In this document: positions 16,594-26,790 of the stretch, in pieces
Numbering within the stretch: the stretch's first letter is position 1
Layout of the letters: the number at the start of each line of letters is the position of its first letter
Source of the DNA: an uncultured Aquimarina sp.
Lineage (GTDB): Bacteria > Bacteroidota > Bacteroidia > Flavobacteriales > Flavobacteriaceae
Assembly: GCA_947493035.1 (NCBI GenBank)
Contig: CANLOW010000002.1
Coordinates: forward strand, 372,001-436,000
Reading direction: 5' to 3'
DNA: 64,000 nucleotides
Made by a program: the position numbers and the translations under genes
Notes under the pieces: generated by a model
The model's input: only the letters and a program-made list of their open reading frames with translations
Database searches by the model: none
What the model was told of the DNA's origin: nothing

Positions 16594-17898
16594 ATGAATA
16601 AACGTATACATATATTTTGGTTTCGTCGTGACCTAAGATTATTTGATAATCATGGATTCTTAAAAGCATTACAAAATGATGAATTGGTATTACCTATTTT
16701 CATTTTTGATAAAGAAATATTAGATAAGCTACCAAAAAATGATGCGAGAGTATCCTTTATTCATGAGACACTAACATCAATGAATGAAACTCTTAAATTG
16801 AAAAATAAGGGTATTAGCATTTATTACGGACAACCTTTATCAATATTTACTGAGTTAAAAAATAATTTTGAGATAGCCTCAATCTATACCAATCATGATT
16901 ATGAACCTTATGCTAGAGAGAGGGATGAGCAAGTAAGGGATTTCTGTAATCAGAATAGTATAGAATTTAAAACCTTCAAAGATCAGGTCTTTTTTGAAAA
17001 GAATGACATTGTAAAAGCTGATGGAAATCCATATTTAGTTTACACACCTTATAAAAATAAGTGGAAAGAGACTTTTCATAAAACTGATTTGAATTCATAT
17101 GAATCTGAAACATTACTAGATAATTGCGTTAATGATTTCTCTTTCAATTGGGTTCGATTAGAAGATATGGGGTTTGAAGAGAGCCTTATCAAAGTACTCC
17201 CTTACAAAGCAACTCCTGATTTAATTGAAGGATATGAAGATACTAGAAACTTCCCTGCTATTGATTATGGAACTTCTAAATTAGGCCCTCATTTACGCTT
17301 TGGTACTGTAAGTGTTAGACAAATGATCCAAAAGGCTATTGCTCAAAAAAATGAAATATTTTGGAGTGAATTAATTTGGCGAGAATTTTTTATGCAAATT
17401 CTTTGGCATTATCCACATACACTAACAAATGCATTTAAACCCAAATACGATGCTATACAATGGAGAAATAATAAAGAAGAATTCGAACGTTGGAAACAGG
17501 GTAAAACAGGATATCCTCTAGTCGATGCAGGAATGCGTGAATTAAACACTACTGGATATATGCATAATCGAGTAAGGATGCTTGTCGGTAGTTTCCTATG
17601 TAAACATTTACTCATTGATTGGCGTTGGGGAGAAGCCTACTTTGCTGAAAAACTTTTGGATTACGATATGTCTGCTAATATTGGCAACTGGCAATGGGTA
17701 GCAGGTACTGGTGTCGATGCTGCTCCATATTTTAGAATATTTAACCCTACTACTCAAATTCAAAAATTTGATAAGCAACATCTATATATAAAAAAATGGG
17801 TTAAAGATCTAGAAGAGTTAACATACCCTACTCCTATGATAGATCATAAGATGGCGCGAGAAAGGTGTCTTCAAACATATAAAGCAGCTGTTTCTTAG
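16594..17898 (+). CDS. phr: cryptochrome/photolyase family protein
   Basis: A 434-residue flavoprotein of the DNA photolyase family, predicted to repair cyclobutane pyrimidine dimers with blue light. The N-terminal alpha/beta antenna domain starts IHIFWFRRDLRLFDNHG. The FAD domain contains KLGPHLRFGTVSVRQM, LIWREFFMQILWHYP, GYPLVDAGMRELNTTGYMHN, RMLVGSFLCKHLLIDWRWGE and NIGNWQWVAGTGVDAAPYFR, with the electron-transfer Trp residues present. It starts 3 bp after the SDR stop, so it belongs to the same operon. Confidence 0.95.
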   Translation: MNKRIHIFWFRRDLRLFDNHGFLKALQNDELVLPIFIFDKEILDKLPKNDARVSFIHETLTSMNETLKLKNKGISIYYGQPLSIFTELKNNFEIASIYTNHDYEPYARERDEQVRDFCNQNSIEFKTFKDQVFFEKNDIVKADGNPYLVYTPYKNKWKETFHKTDLNSYESETLLDNCVNDFSFNWVRLEDMGFEESLIKVLPYKATPDLIEGYEDTRNFPAIDYGTSKLGPHLRFGTVSVRQMIQKAIAQKNEIFWSELIWREFFMQILWHYPHTLTNAFKPKYDAIQWRNNKEEFERWKQGKTGYPLVDAGMRELNTTGYMHNRVRMLVGSFLCKHLLIDWRWGEAYFAEKLLDYDMSANIGNWQWVAGTGVDAAPYFRIFNPTTQIQKFDKQHLYIKKWVKDLEELTYPTPMIDHKMARERCLQTYKAAVS

Positions 17899-17974
17899 CG
17901 ATAATATTTTTCAATTAAACTATCTAAATGCTAGTACAAGAGATATTTAACAGAAAAAATACTTTTTGTCAAAA

Positions 17975-17990
17975 TGCGAGGCAAGCCTAG
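17975..17990 (+). repeat. short match to the CGAGGCAAGCC repeat
   Basis: TGCGAGGCAAGCCTAG shares CGAGGCAAGCCT with the arms that flank the DUF6973-like gene. Only about 12 bp match, so it may be chance, but it again lies between genes. Confidence 0.35.
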
Positions 17991-18019
17991 GAAATTCGAC
18001 TCAAAGTGGAATTAAATGT

Positions 18020-18063
18020 AAAAAAGAATGGATTCCTGAAGCCTCAGAAATCCATTCTTTTTT
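18020..18063. terminator. bidirectional terminator between phr and acs
   Basis: A long stem, AAAAAAGAATGGATT with AATCCATTCTTTTTT, surrounds a ~13-nt loop. It can end transcription of both convergent genes. Confidence 0.85.
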
Positions 18064-18148
18064 ATATTTATAGCCTTATCAAAAAGGATAACACCCTTAA
18101 CTTATAGTTCAATTTTATAACATACAAAAGCTAGTAGCTAAGAGACAA

Positions 18149-20074
18149 TTACAAATGTTTCTTGTAAGCCAATATTATTTTCTCAACTGCCTCGGGGTTT
18201 AATAATGTAGAAATATCACCTAATTGATCTTCTTGACCAGAAGCTATCTTTCTTAAAATTCTTCTCATGATCTTTCCACTTCTAGTTTTCGGTAATGATG
18301 GGGTAAAAATGACTTTATCAGGTTTAGCAATAGGCCCAATTGTTGTTCCGATTAAAGATCTAATCTCTTTTATTAATTGATCCGATACTTGGATATCCTT
18401 GTGTAATGTAACGTAAGCACATAACGCATTTCCCTTAATCTCATGAGGAAAACCAATAACAGCAGATTCAGCTACACTAGCATGCTCGTTAATAGCATTC
18501 TCAATAGGTGCAGTACCTAAATTATGACCTGATACTATGATTACATCATCAACTCGCCCTGTAATTCTATAATTTCCACTGGCGTCTCTATAAGCACCAT
18601 CTCCTGTGAAATATTTTCCTTCAAACTGTGAAAAATATACTTTTTTGTATCGCTCATGATTTCCATATACCGTTCTAGCCATTGAAGGCCAAGGAAACTT
18701 AACAGCTAATCTTCCCTCCGCTTTTTCAGGTTTTTTTTCAATTTCTTTACCTTTTTCATCCATCAAAGCTAATTGTACACCTGGTAAAGGTTGTGTAGCA
18801 AAAGTTGGTCTAGTAGGCGTAATACCAGCTAACGGAGAAATCATAATAGCTCCTGTTTCAGTTTGCCACCAAGTATCAACAATTGGGCAATTACCATGAC
18901 CTACATAATCATTGTACCAATGCCAAGCTTCTTCATTTATTGGTTCTCCTACGGTACCTAAAACCTTCAACGATGATAAATCATACTTTTCTACAAAGGA
19001 CAATGGCTGTTTGGCTAAAGCTCGAATAGCAGTAGGTGCCGTGTAAAAATGAGTGATTTTTAGTTTTTCACAAATCTCCCAAAATCGCCCATAGTCAGGA
19101 TAACTAGGCACACCTTCAAACATTACAGTAGTTGCCCCAGCAGCTAGGGGACCATAAACAATATAAGAATGTCCTGTAATCCACCCTATATCTGCAGTAC
19201 ACCAATAAATATCATCGGACTGCATTTGAAACACATTTTGAAACGAAAATGTAGTTCCTACCATGTAACCCGCACAGGTATGCACCATTCCTTTAGGTTG
19301 CCCCGTAGAACCAGAAGTGTATAGAATAAATAACTCATCTTCTGCATCCATAATTTCAGCTTCGCAATCTTTACCTACTTTTTGTAATTCATCAAACCAA
19401 AATTTATCCCTTCCTATTTTCATAGGTGTAGGTTCTACTGTTCTTCTATAAACAATTACTGTTTCTATAGATGGAGTATTCTCTAAAGCTTCATCGCAAA
19501 TTGTTTTTAATTCCACTTTCTTTTCTCCACGATACACTTCATTAGCCGTAATTAACATTTTACAATGAGCATCATTTATCCTACTTGATAAAGCGGAGCT
19601 AGAAAAACCTGCAAACACTACCGAGTGAACAGCACCAATCCTAGCACATGCTAAAACTGCAATCGCTAATTCAGGAATCATGGGCATGTATAAGCAAACT
19701 TTATCGCCTTTTTGAATACCATTATTTTTAAGTACGTTGGCAAAATGAGATACTTTCACATAAAGTTGACGATAAGTAATATGTCTAGTTTCCTCATCTG
19801 GGTTATTAGGCTCCCAAATGATAGCTGTTTTGTTGGGTTGAGTTTTTAGGTATCGATCTAAACAGTTCTCTGTAATATTTAACTTCCCTCCTTCAAACCA
19901 CTTTACTTCTGGCTTCTTAAAATCATATGACAGTACATTATTCCACTTCTTTTTCCATTCAAATTGTTCAGCTATAGCAGACCAAAAGCTTTCAGGTGCA
20001 TTAACACTAGCTTGATACCATTCTTTATATTGTGCAAAGCTTGATATTTGAAGATTATCAGGAATCGTAAGCAT
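18149..20074 (-). CDS. acs: acetate-CoA ligase (acetyl-CoA synthetase)
   Basis: Makes acetyl-CoA from acetate, ATP and CoA. The 641-residue length is typical. The adenylation P-loop is YTSGSTGQPKGMVH; other core motifs are WWQTETGAIMISP and YFTGDGAYRD. The C-terminal Lys in PKTRSGKIMRRILRK is the residue that is reversibly acetylated in the family. The N-terminal ACAS domain has FWSAIAEQFEWKKKWN. It is a single gene, convergent with the photolyase operon. Confidence 0.97.
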   Translation of the reverse strand: MLTIPDNLQISSFAQYKEWYQASVNAPESFWSAIAEQFEWKKKWNNVLSYDFKKPEVKWFEGGKLNITENCLDRYLKTQPNKTAIIWEPNNPDEETRHITYRQLYVKVSHFANVLKNNGIQKGDKVCLYMPMIPELAIAVLACARIGAVHSVVFAGFSSSALSSRINDAHCKMLITANEVYRGEKKVELKTICDEALENTPSIETVIVYRRTVEPTPMKIGRDKFWFDELQKVGKDCEAEIMDAEDELFILYTSGSTGQPKGMVHTCAGYMVGTTFSFQNVFQMQSDDIYWCTADIGWITGHSYIVYGPLAAGATTVMFEGVPSYPDYGRFWEICEKLKITHFYTAPTAIRALAKQPLSFVEKYDLSSLKVLGTVGEPINEEAWHWYNDYVGHGNCPIVDTWWQTETGAIMISPLAGITPTRPTFATQPLPGVQLALMDEKGKEIEKKPEKAEGRLAVKFPWPSMARTVYGNHERYKKVYFSQFEGKYFTGDGAYRDASGNYRITGRVDDVIIVSGHNLGTAPIENAINEHASVAESAVIGFPHEIKGNALCAYVTLHKDIQVSDQLIKEIRSLIGTTIGPIAKPDKVIFTPSLPKTRSGKIMRRILRKIASGQEDQLGDISTLLNPEAVEKIILAYKKHL

Positions 20075-20191
20075 AGTTTAATTGTATTTAATTATTCTGT
20101 TAAAATAATTAAAATTATATACACTTAAAAAAGAAGTATTCACATATAACATCCTTTTTAGTCACATCTTTGAATAAGTGAAAAAAGGACA

Positions 20192-20220
20192 CAAAAAAAG
20201 GAAGACATAAATGCCTTCCT
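20192..20220 (-). terminator. terminator of the lipoprotein gene
   Basis: On the minus strand AGGAAGGC pairs with GTCTTCCT (one G-T pair), followed by TTTTTTT. Confidence 0.75.
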
Positions 20221-20246
20221 CTTATATATTTTTAATTTGATAAATA

Positions 20247-21344
20247 CTACATCATAGACTTTCCTTCCATAGGAGCAGCTGGTTGTACTTTTACATCAAT
20301 TACGATAAAGTCATCATTATTAAAACCTGGCTTAATTTCTTTTACTAAAATTAATCCTTTGTCGCCATAGTTATCAACAAACTCAATTACATCACCAACA
20401 CTAAGGTTTATAATATTTGTACTAGTAGATTTTATAATATCATCTAATTCACTAGAAATAACTATCCCATTGAAGTCAGCTTCAGTTTTATCAGAAGCAG
20501 AAAAATACATTTGATTCAATGTTTCATTCTCGAAATCTTCTTCACTTTCATTTGGCATTAATCCTTCCACTGGGAATCCAAAAGTTCCATCAAAATCTTT
20601 TACAGATACTAAACTTGCATTATGTCCTCTAGAAACTCCTGATGCTCCGAAATAATACCCAAAGTCCCATGTAGCACGGAATTCAGGACCTTCATTAATC
20701 TTATGTGGTTCTCCATTTAATAATGAAAAGAATGTATCGAATTTACCTTCTGAATCTGGAGCAAATAATTTAATATCTGAAAAGCTTCTTACAGTTGCAT
20801 TTGGATTTTCTCCAGTACCTACTTTTACTGTAACAGAACCAACTCCTAATAATAAACGTTTAGAAGCATCTCTAAAATCTCCTTTTCCTGTAGTTGACCA
20901 AAAATTATAAACAATTTCTCCGTCTTTGTCATTTGGAACTGGTAAATCGAAAGTAAAGTCTAATACTTTTTTTGTATCACCATCTAAATCTATAGATCCG
21001 TCTTTCTTAGTCCCTTTGTTACCCAACTCAGGAATCACTAGAGGTTCTGGAGTACCCCCAAATTCAGATCTAGTTACATATAACCTTCTCTGTTTCTTAT
21101 CTACTGTTGTGAAAATTACCCTAGCCTGAGTTGTTGTTCCTGCTTCACCGTTAGCCTCTGCAACAAAAATATCATCCGTTGAACCACCTTCTGTAATTCG
21201 AATTGTAGGTATAGCTGTATTCCCTCCGTTGTTATCTCCATTGTTACCTGTGCCCAATACGTCTTCAGAGTCTCCATCACCTCCACAACTAACAAATGCC
21301 ATTGCCCCTAGTAAAGCAACTAAACTTAATTTTAATTTTTTCAT
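20247..21344 (-). CDS. surface lipoprotein of unknown function
   Basis: A 365-residue lipoprotein. The signal peptide MKKLKLSLVALLGAMAFVSC ends at a lipobox Cys (residue 20), followed by a Gly/Asp/Asn-rich linker (GGDGDSEDVLGTGNNGDNNG); acidic residues after the Cys fit lipoprotein surface export in Bacteroidota. The rest is beta-rich, with Ig-like strands. I do not recognise a named domain. The frame extends upstream to 21413, but only the start at 21344 places the signal peptide at the N-terminus. Monocistronic. Confidence 0.7.
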   Translation of the reverse strand: MKKLKLSLVALLGAMAFVSCGGDGDSEDVLGTGNNGDNNGGNTAIPTIRITEGGSTDDIFVAEANGEAGTTTQARVIFTTVDKKQRRLYVTRSEFGGTPEPLVIPELGNKGTKKDGSIDLDGDTKKVLDFTFDLPVPNDKDGEIVYNFWSTTGKGDFRDASKRLLLGVGSVTVKVGTGENPNATVRSFSDIKLFAPDSEGKFDTFFSLLNGEPHKINEGPEFRATWDFGYYFGASGVSRGHNASLVSVKDFDGTFGFPVEGLMPNESEEDFENETLNQMYFSASDKTEADFNGIVISSELDDIIKSTSTNIINLSVGDVIEFVDNYGDKGLILVKEIKPGFNNDDFIVIDVKVQPAAPMEGKSMM

Positions 21345-21569
21345 GTTGATTGATTTTTGTGTTATTAGTATCAAAAATAGATTACTTCTGCTATATAGCA
21401 AACAACATACCAATATTTGATATTAAAAATATTAACTATAATGTTTTTTCTATACACAAAAATAAAGAACTCTAAAACAATATGTTAGATACAAGTTCAA
21501 TTAATTTCAAAAAAATATAATAACATAAGTTTAAATTATTAGAAATATATCCAGAAAAAAACATACAAT

Positions 21570-21600
21570 AAAAAACCTGATACAATTTCTTATATCAGGC
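21570..21600 (-). terminator. terminator of the nagK-like gene
   Basis: CCTGATA pairs with TATCAGG on the minus strand, followed by TTTTTT; it lies 28 bp after the stop. Confidence 0.8.
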
Positions 21601-21627
21601 GAGTAATAATTTTAGTGAAGTAAAAAC

Positions 21628-22482
21628 TTACGATAAAATTTGATTTTTATAGTAATCGATGATACCATCGATAGGTCTTCGAATGATATTCCCTAATGTT
21701 AAATGGTAAGGTAATAAAGCATCTCGAATGATATCTTGACTAAAATGCGCAATAGAACCTATAAAATGAATAGGTACGTTTTGAGCATCAGGGAAACAAA
21801 GAACACGATCTTCTACAAATCTTTTAATACCCTCGGTGATCAACAAATAGAAATACCCATTTCTTTCTTCACTCGTAAAAATAAATTCTGCAAAACTCGC
21901 CAAATAAGTATTTGGGTTTTCTTCTTGATAAACTTTATGCTTTATAGAATCAGGAGAAAGATCATATCTCTTTTCAAATTCTTCAGCAATTTGTTTTGGC
22001 ATACGTTTATAATAGTAATCCCTCAATAAACGTTTTCCAAAATAATTACCACTGGCTTCATCCATCAATACATATCCTAAAGACTCTACTTCCATATGAA
22101 TATTTTCACCATCATAAAAGCAGCTATTAGAACCTGTACCTAGAATACAAACGATTCCTGGTTCTGTAGTCGCAGCAAATACAGCAGCAACCATATCTTC
22201 TTTTACCATAATTTCAGAAGTAGTAAAGTAATCTTTAAAAATATCTTCTAAAATCTTAGTTGGCCCTGGAGTTCCGCAACCTGCTCCATAAAAATGTACA
22301 CTTTCTATTTTATTCTTATAGGCTCGGAGTTCATCATTGGCTAACAAACGTTCTTCCAATGCTTCTTTGGAAAATACCGCTGGGTTTAAACCTTTAGTAC
22401 GTGTTTTAAATACCTGCTCGCCATTATGGTCTAGAAGAATCCAATCACACTTTGTTGAACCTCCGTCTGCTAATAGAATCAT
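21628..22482 (-). CDS. BadF/BadG/BcrA/BcrD-type kinase, N-acetylglucosamine kinase-like
   Basis: A 284-residue sugar-kinase-fold protein. The phosphate-1 motif is at the N-terminus (LLADGGSTKCDWILLD), and the second nucleotide loop is CILGTGSNSCFYDGE, as in the N-acetylglucosamine kinase group of the ASKHA superfamily. A likely role is phosphorylation of GlcNAc or a related amino sugar in the cytoplasm. It lies downstream of gapA and pfkA on the same strand but beyond a terminator, so it is probably a separate unit. A non-sugar substrate cannot be excluded. Confidence 0.78.
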   Translation of the reverse strand: MILLADGGSTKCDWILLDHNGEQVFKTRTKGLNPAVFSKEALEERLLANDELRAYKNKIESVHFYGAGCGTPGPTKILEDIFKDYFTTSEIMVKEDMVAAVFAATTEPGIVCILGTGSNSCFYDGENIHMEVESLGYVLMDEASGNYFGKRLLRDYYYKRMPKQIAEEFEKRYDLSPDSIKHKVYQEENPNTYLASFAEFIFTSEERNGYFYLLITEGIKRFVEDRVLCFPDAQNVPIHFIGSIAHFSQDIIRDALLPYHLTLGNIIRRPIDGIIDYYKNQILS

Positions 22483-22545
22483 AGTAATTGTTTTTTTATA
22501 ATATTACATTTTTATGTGAGTCGTTTTGTAAGTAGTGTTTAAAGC

Positions 22546-22580
22546 CAAAAAAGCCTCATATAAAATTACATGAGGCTTTT
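22546..22580 (-). terminator. terminator of gapA
   Basis: AAGCCTCAT pairs with ATGAGGCTT on the minus strand with a ~10-nt loop, followed by TTTT. It lies just beyond the gapA stop. Confidence 0.85.
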
Positions 22581-22590
22581 GTTGAATTTA

Positions 22591-23607
<1,017 letters not shown>

Positions 23608-23622
23608 TTAATAATTAATTAT

Positions 23623-24609
23623 CTATAAAGAAGTAATATCCGCTACACGAAGTAACTCCTTATCTAGTTCTCTTTCTTTAGACAATGCTACTGAAAAGTC
23701 AACACAAACTGCTTGTCTGTGACTCACTCCAATCATAACATTTGTTTGTCCTTCTAATAAAGCATCTACTGCTTTCACTCCTAATTTACAAGCTAATACA
23801 CGATCAGCACAACTAGGTGCTCCTCCACGTTGCATATGACCCAATACGGAAACACGCACATCATAATCTGGTCTATGCTTACACACATAATCTCTCATTT
23901 CTAGGATATTCATCCCAGTATTTCCTTCAGCAACAATTACGATACTTGAAGTCTTCCCCGACTCTCTACTAGTATCTAAAGAATGCATTAGACGATCTAT
24001 TCCTAAGTTTTCAATTTCAGGAATTAAAATCTCTTCAGCACCAGCTCCAATACCAGCATTAAGTGCAATATCTCCGGCATCACGCCCCATAACCTCTACT
24101 AAAAAAAGACGATTATGTGAACTAGCCGTATCTCTAATTTTGTCTACAGCCTCAACTACAGTATTCAATGCAGTATCATAACCTATAGTATAATCTGTAC
24201 CACAGATATCATTATCTATTGTACCCGGAATTCCTACTACTTGAAAATTATGTTCTTTACTTAATTTCTGAGCACCAGTAAAGCTACCATCTCCACCAAT
24301 TACAACTAAGGCATCAATATTATTCTTCTTAATATTTTCATAGGCTTTAACTCGTCCTTCTGGCTCGATAAACTCAAGACATCTTGCTGAACGAAGAAAA
24401 GTTCCTCCTTTATTAATCGTATTTGCTACAGATCTTGCATATAAAGGAATCATATTATCTTCTATAAGTCCTTTATATCCTTCATAAATACCTAAACATT
24501 CAATACCGTGACTCGAACAAGCACGTACTACAGCTCTGATTGCAGCATTCATCCCTGGAGCATCTCCACCTGAGGTTAACACCCCTATTTTTTTAATCTC
24601 TTTAGTCAT
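23623..24609 (-). CDS. pfkA: 6-phosphofructokinase, ATP-dependent
   Basis: Phosphorylates fructose 6-phosphate. The N-terminal nucleotide loop is LTSGGDAPGMNAAIR. The motifs GGDGSFTGA and GIPGTIDNDI indicate the ATP-dependent class, because PPi-dependent enzymes have GGDD and PKTIDND. MGRDAGDIAL and GHMQRGGAPS are the other family signatures. The 328 residues match bacterial PfkA. First gene of a pfkA-gapA unit. Confidence 0.96.
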   Translation of the reverse strand: MTKEIKKIGVLTSGGDAPGMNAAIRAVVRACSSHGIECLGIYEGYKGLIEDNMIPLYARSVANTINKGGTFLRSARCLEFIEPEGRVKAYENIKKNNIDALVVIGGDGSFTGAQKLSKEHNFQVVGIPGTIDNDICGTDYTIGYDTALNTVVEAVDKIRDTASSHNRLFLVEVMGRDAGDIALNAGIGAGAEEILIPEIENLGIDRLMHSLDTSRESGKTSSIVIVAEGNTGMNILEMRDYVCKHRPDYDVRVSVLGHMQRGGAPSCADRVLACKLGVKAVDALLEGQTNVMIGVSHRQAVCVDFSVALSKERELDKELLRVADITSL

Positions 24610-24726
24610 TACGAATCAAAAGTATTTTAAACTTATCAATTTACCTAATATCACACGAAACTACATCGTTTTCGATTTACAAATTATCAGAAACTCATCA
24701 AAATATCGATTTTATTGTCAAAACCA

Positions 24727-24755
24727 AAAGGCATGAATGAAATCCATACCTTTTG
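24727..24755 (-). terminator. terminator of dsbD
   Basis: AAAAGGTATG pairs with CATGCCTTTT (one G-T pair) on the minus strand, about 40 bp beyond the dsbD stop. Confidence 0.6.
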
Positions 24756-24792
24756 TTAAATTATATATTACACTATTTGTTTTTTTAGAATT

Positions 24793-26790
24793 TTACTTGT
24801 TTTTTATCCCTTTTTTAAGCCATTTATAGAACATGTTTGCATCAGAAGTATATCCTACAGGTGTACTAAGCACAGTATAATTTGCATCCATCATTACATA
24901 ATAAGGCTGAGAATTATTTTTAAAGTTTATACTTTGAAGACTCGCCCATTTATCACCAATGGTCTTTACTTTCTTTATAATCTTCTTATTCGGGTATTTT
25001 ACATTGAATTGTTGAGCTTCAGGTAAGGCTTTATTATCATCTACATACAATGAGACTAATATTACCTCATCATCAATCACTTTATTAACTTCTGGGTCGA
25101 CCCAAACTTGTTCTTCCATCTTTCTACAGTTTACACATGCCCATCCTGTAAAATCTAACAATATAGGTTTCCCTTCTTTTTTTGAAGCTTCAATTCCTTC
25201 CTCAAGTGTATTATATGCTTTTAAATGACCTTCAGGAGTAGCATTTTCATAAATACTATAAAACGTAGGTGGAGGGAAACCACTTAACCATTTCAAAGAA
25301 GAATGATAAGGACTAGATGCTGGCAACATTCCCGGAATCAAACTCAAAGCAAAAACCAAAGAAATTCCGCCTAATATTTTCCTTACCCACGATATTTTCT
25401 GGTTAGGAGCATCATGTGGCATTTTATAAAAACCAAAAAGGTAAACAGCCAATGCCAGCGCAATTAAAACCCAAATTCCAATAAACACTTCTCTTTTCAA
25501 TAACCCCCAATGTTCTACCAAATCTGCATTAGATAAGAACTTCAAAGCAAAAGCTAACTCGGCAAACCCAAGTACTGCTTTTACTGTACTCATCCATCCT
25601 CCACTTTTAGGTAGCTTTTTTAACAAACTAGGAAATAGTGCAAAAAAGGCAAAAGGTAATGCCAATGCTAATCCAAACCCTGCTAAACCATAGGTTAATT
25701 GAATAGCTCCTCCGTCATTGCTTAATGACCCTCCCAACAAAGAACCTAAAATAGGACCTGTACAAGAAAATGACACTAAGGTCAATGTTAATGCCATAAA
25801 GAACACTCCTACAATACCTCCTACTTTTGATGCTTTAGCATCCATTGCATTACTCCAACTGCTCGGTAATGTTATTTCAAAGAAACCAAAAAAGGATATT
25901 GCGAAAATGACAAACACCACAAAGAACAAAACATTTAACCAAGTGTTTGTGGAAATATTATTTAGACTATCAGGACTAACAGTATCTAACAAATGAAAAG
26001 GCACACTAACAAGAATATAAATAACGAGTATAAAAACGCCATACATAATTGCCTTAAAAACACCTTGTGCTCTACCACCAGCACTATGAGAGAAGAAAGA
26101 AACTGTCAACGGGATCATTGGAAACACACATGGTGTCAAAAGAGCAATTAAACCACCTATAAACCCTAATACAAACAAATTCCACAAGCTTTTCTTCTCT
26201 GTTATTGAAAGCTTTACACCCTCTGCTAATTTTATTGGTAAAATTACCGACTGAGATAACACCTCATCATTAGTGGATACCGTTAATTTTTCAGAAGCGG
26301 CTGTCAATCTATCTAAATCAAATTCAAATGCTTTTTCCTCAGGAGGCAAACACCTTGTATCATCACAAGCCATAGATATAACAGAAACCTTTAAAGGAGA
26401 TTGAAAACCTGACTTTAACTTTATACGCTGTTTAAAAATAGCCTCTTTCTCAAAAAACTTAATATTTTCTTCCCAAGTCTTATCAAATTCCTCATGACCT
26501 TCGGGCTCTTCTACCCTACCGATACGCTCATAAGCTCCATCTGTAAAAATAAATTGAGTAGGAATAGGCCCTACTAAATCATCTTTTAAGAATTGAGAAT
26601 ATATATGAAACTTACCTTGTAAACTTACCTTAAAAAATAAATCATATTCTGTATCGGAAATTTTCTCAGTACTAACCGTCCATTCTACAGGCTCAGTAAT
26701 TTTCGCTTGGATTGAGAAAAGAGAAAATAATGATAAAATTACCCCTAAAAAGGTCTTATAAAATGCTTTTGAAAGTGATTTGTACGGCAT
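24793..26790 (-). CDS. dsbD: DsbD-type thiol:disulfide interchange protein
   Basis: Carries reducing power from cytoplasmic thioredoxin across the inner membrane. Three parts are visible. After the signal peptide, a periplasmic DsbD-alpha domain has the Cys pair in ACDDTRCLPPE (about residues 140-150). A transmembrane CcdA-like part has LLTPCVFPMIPL and SFSCTGPILG, one Cys in each half. A C-terminal thioredoxin domain has GWACVNCRKME (CxxC). The length is 665 residues. The start overlaps the end of tilS by 35 bp, suggesting coupling. Confidence 0.93.
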   Translation of the reverse strand: MPYKSLSKAFYKTFLGVILSLFSLFSIQAKITEPVEWTVSTEKISDTEYDLFFKVSLQGKFHIYSQFLKDDLVGPIPTQFIFTDGAYERIGRVEEPEGHEEFDKTWEENIKFFEKEAIFKQRIKLKSGFQSPLKVSVISMACDDTRCLPPEEKAFEFDLDRLTAASEKLTVSTNDEVLSQSVILPIKLAEGVKLSITEKKSLWNLFVLGFIGGLIALLTPCVFPMIPLTVSFFSHSAGGRAQGVFKAIMYGVFILVIYILVSVPFHLLDTVSPDSLNNISTNTWLNVLFFVVFVIFAISFFGFFEITLPSSWSNAMDAKASKVGGIVGVFFMALTLTLVSFSCTGPILGSLLGGSLSNDGGAIQLTYGLAGFGLALALPFAFFALFPSLLKKLPKSGGWMSTVKAVLGFAELAFALKFLSNADLVEHWGLLKREVFIGIWVLIALALAVYLFGFYKMPHDAPNQKISWVRKILGGISLVFALSLIPGMLPASSPYHSSLKWLSGFPPPTFYSIYENATPEGHLKAYNTLEEGIEASKKEGKPILLDFTGWACVNCRKMEEQVWVDPEVNKVIDDEVILVSLYVDDNKALPEAQQFNVKYPNKKIIKKVKTIGDKWASLQSINFKNNSQPYYVMMDANYTVLSTPVGYTSDANMFYKWLKKGIKNK

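Noticed and set aside
20926-21129. Plus-strand open frames opposite the lipoprotein gene
   Set aside because: They are mirror frames of the real minus-strand gene with no start signals and no domain.
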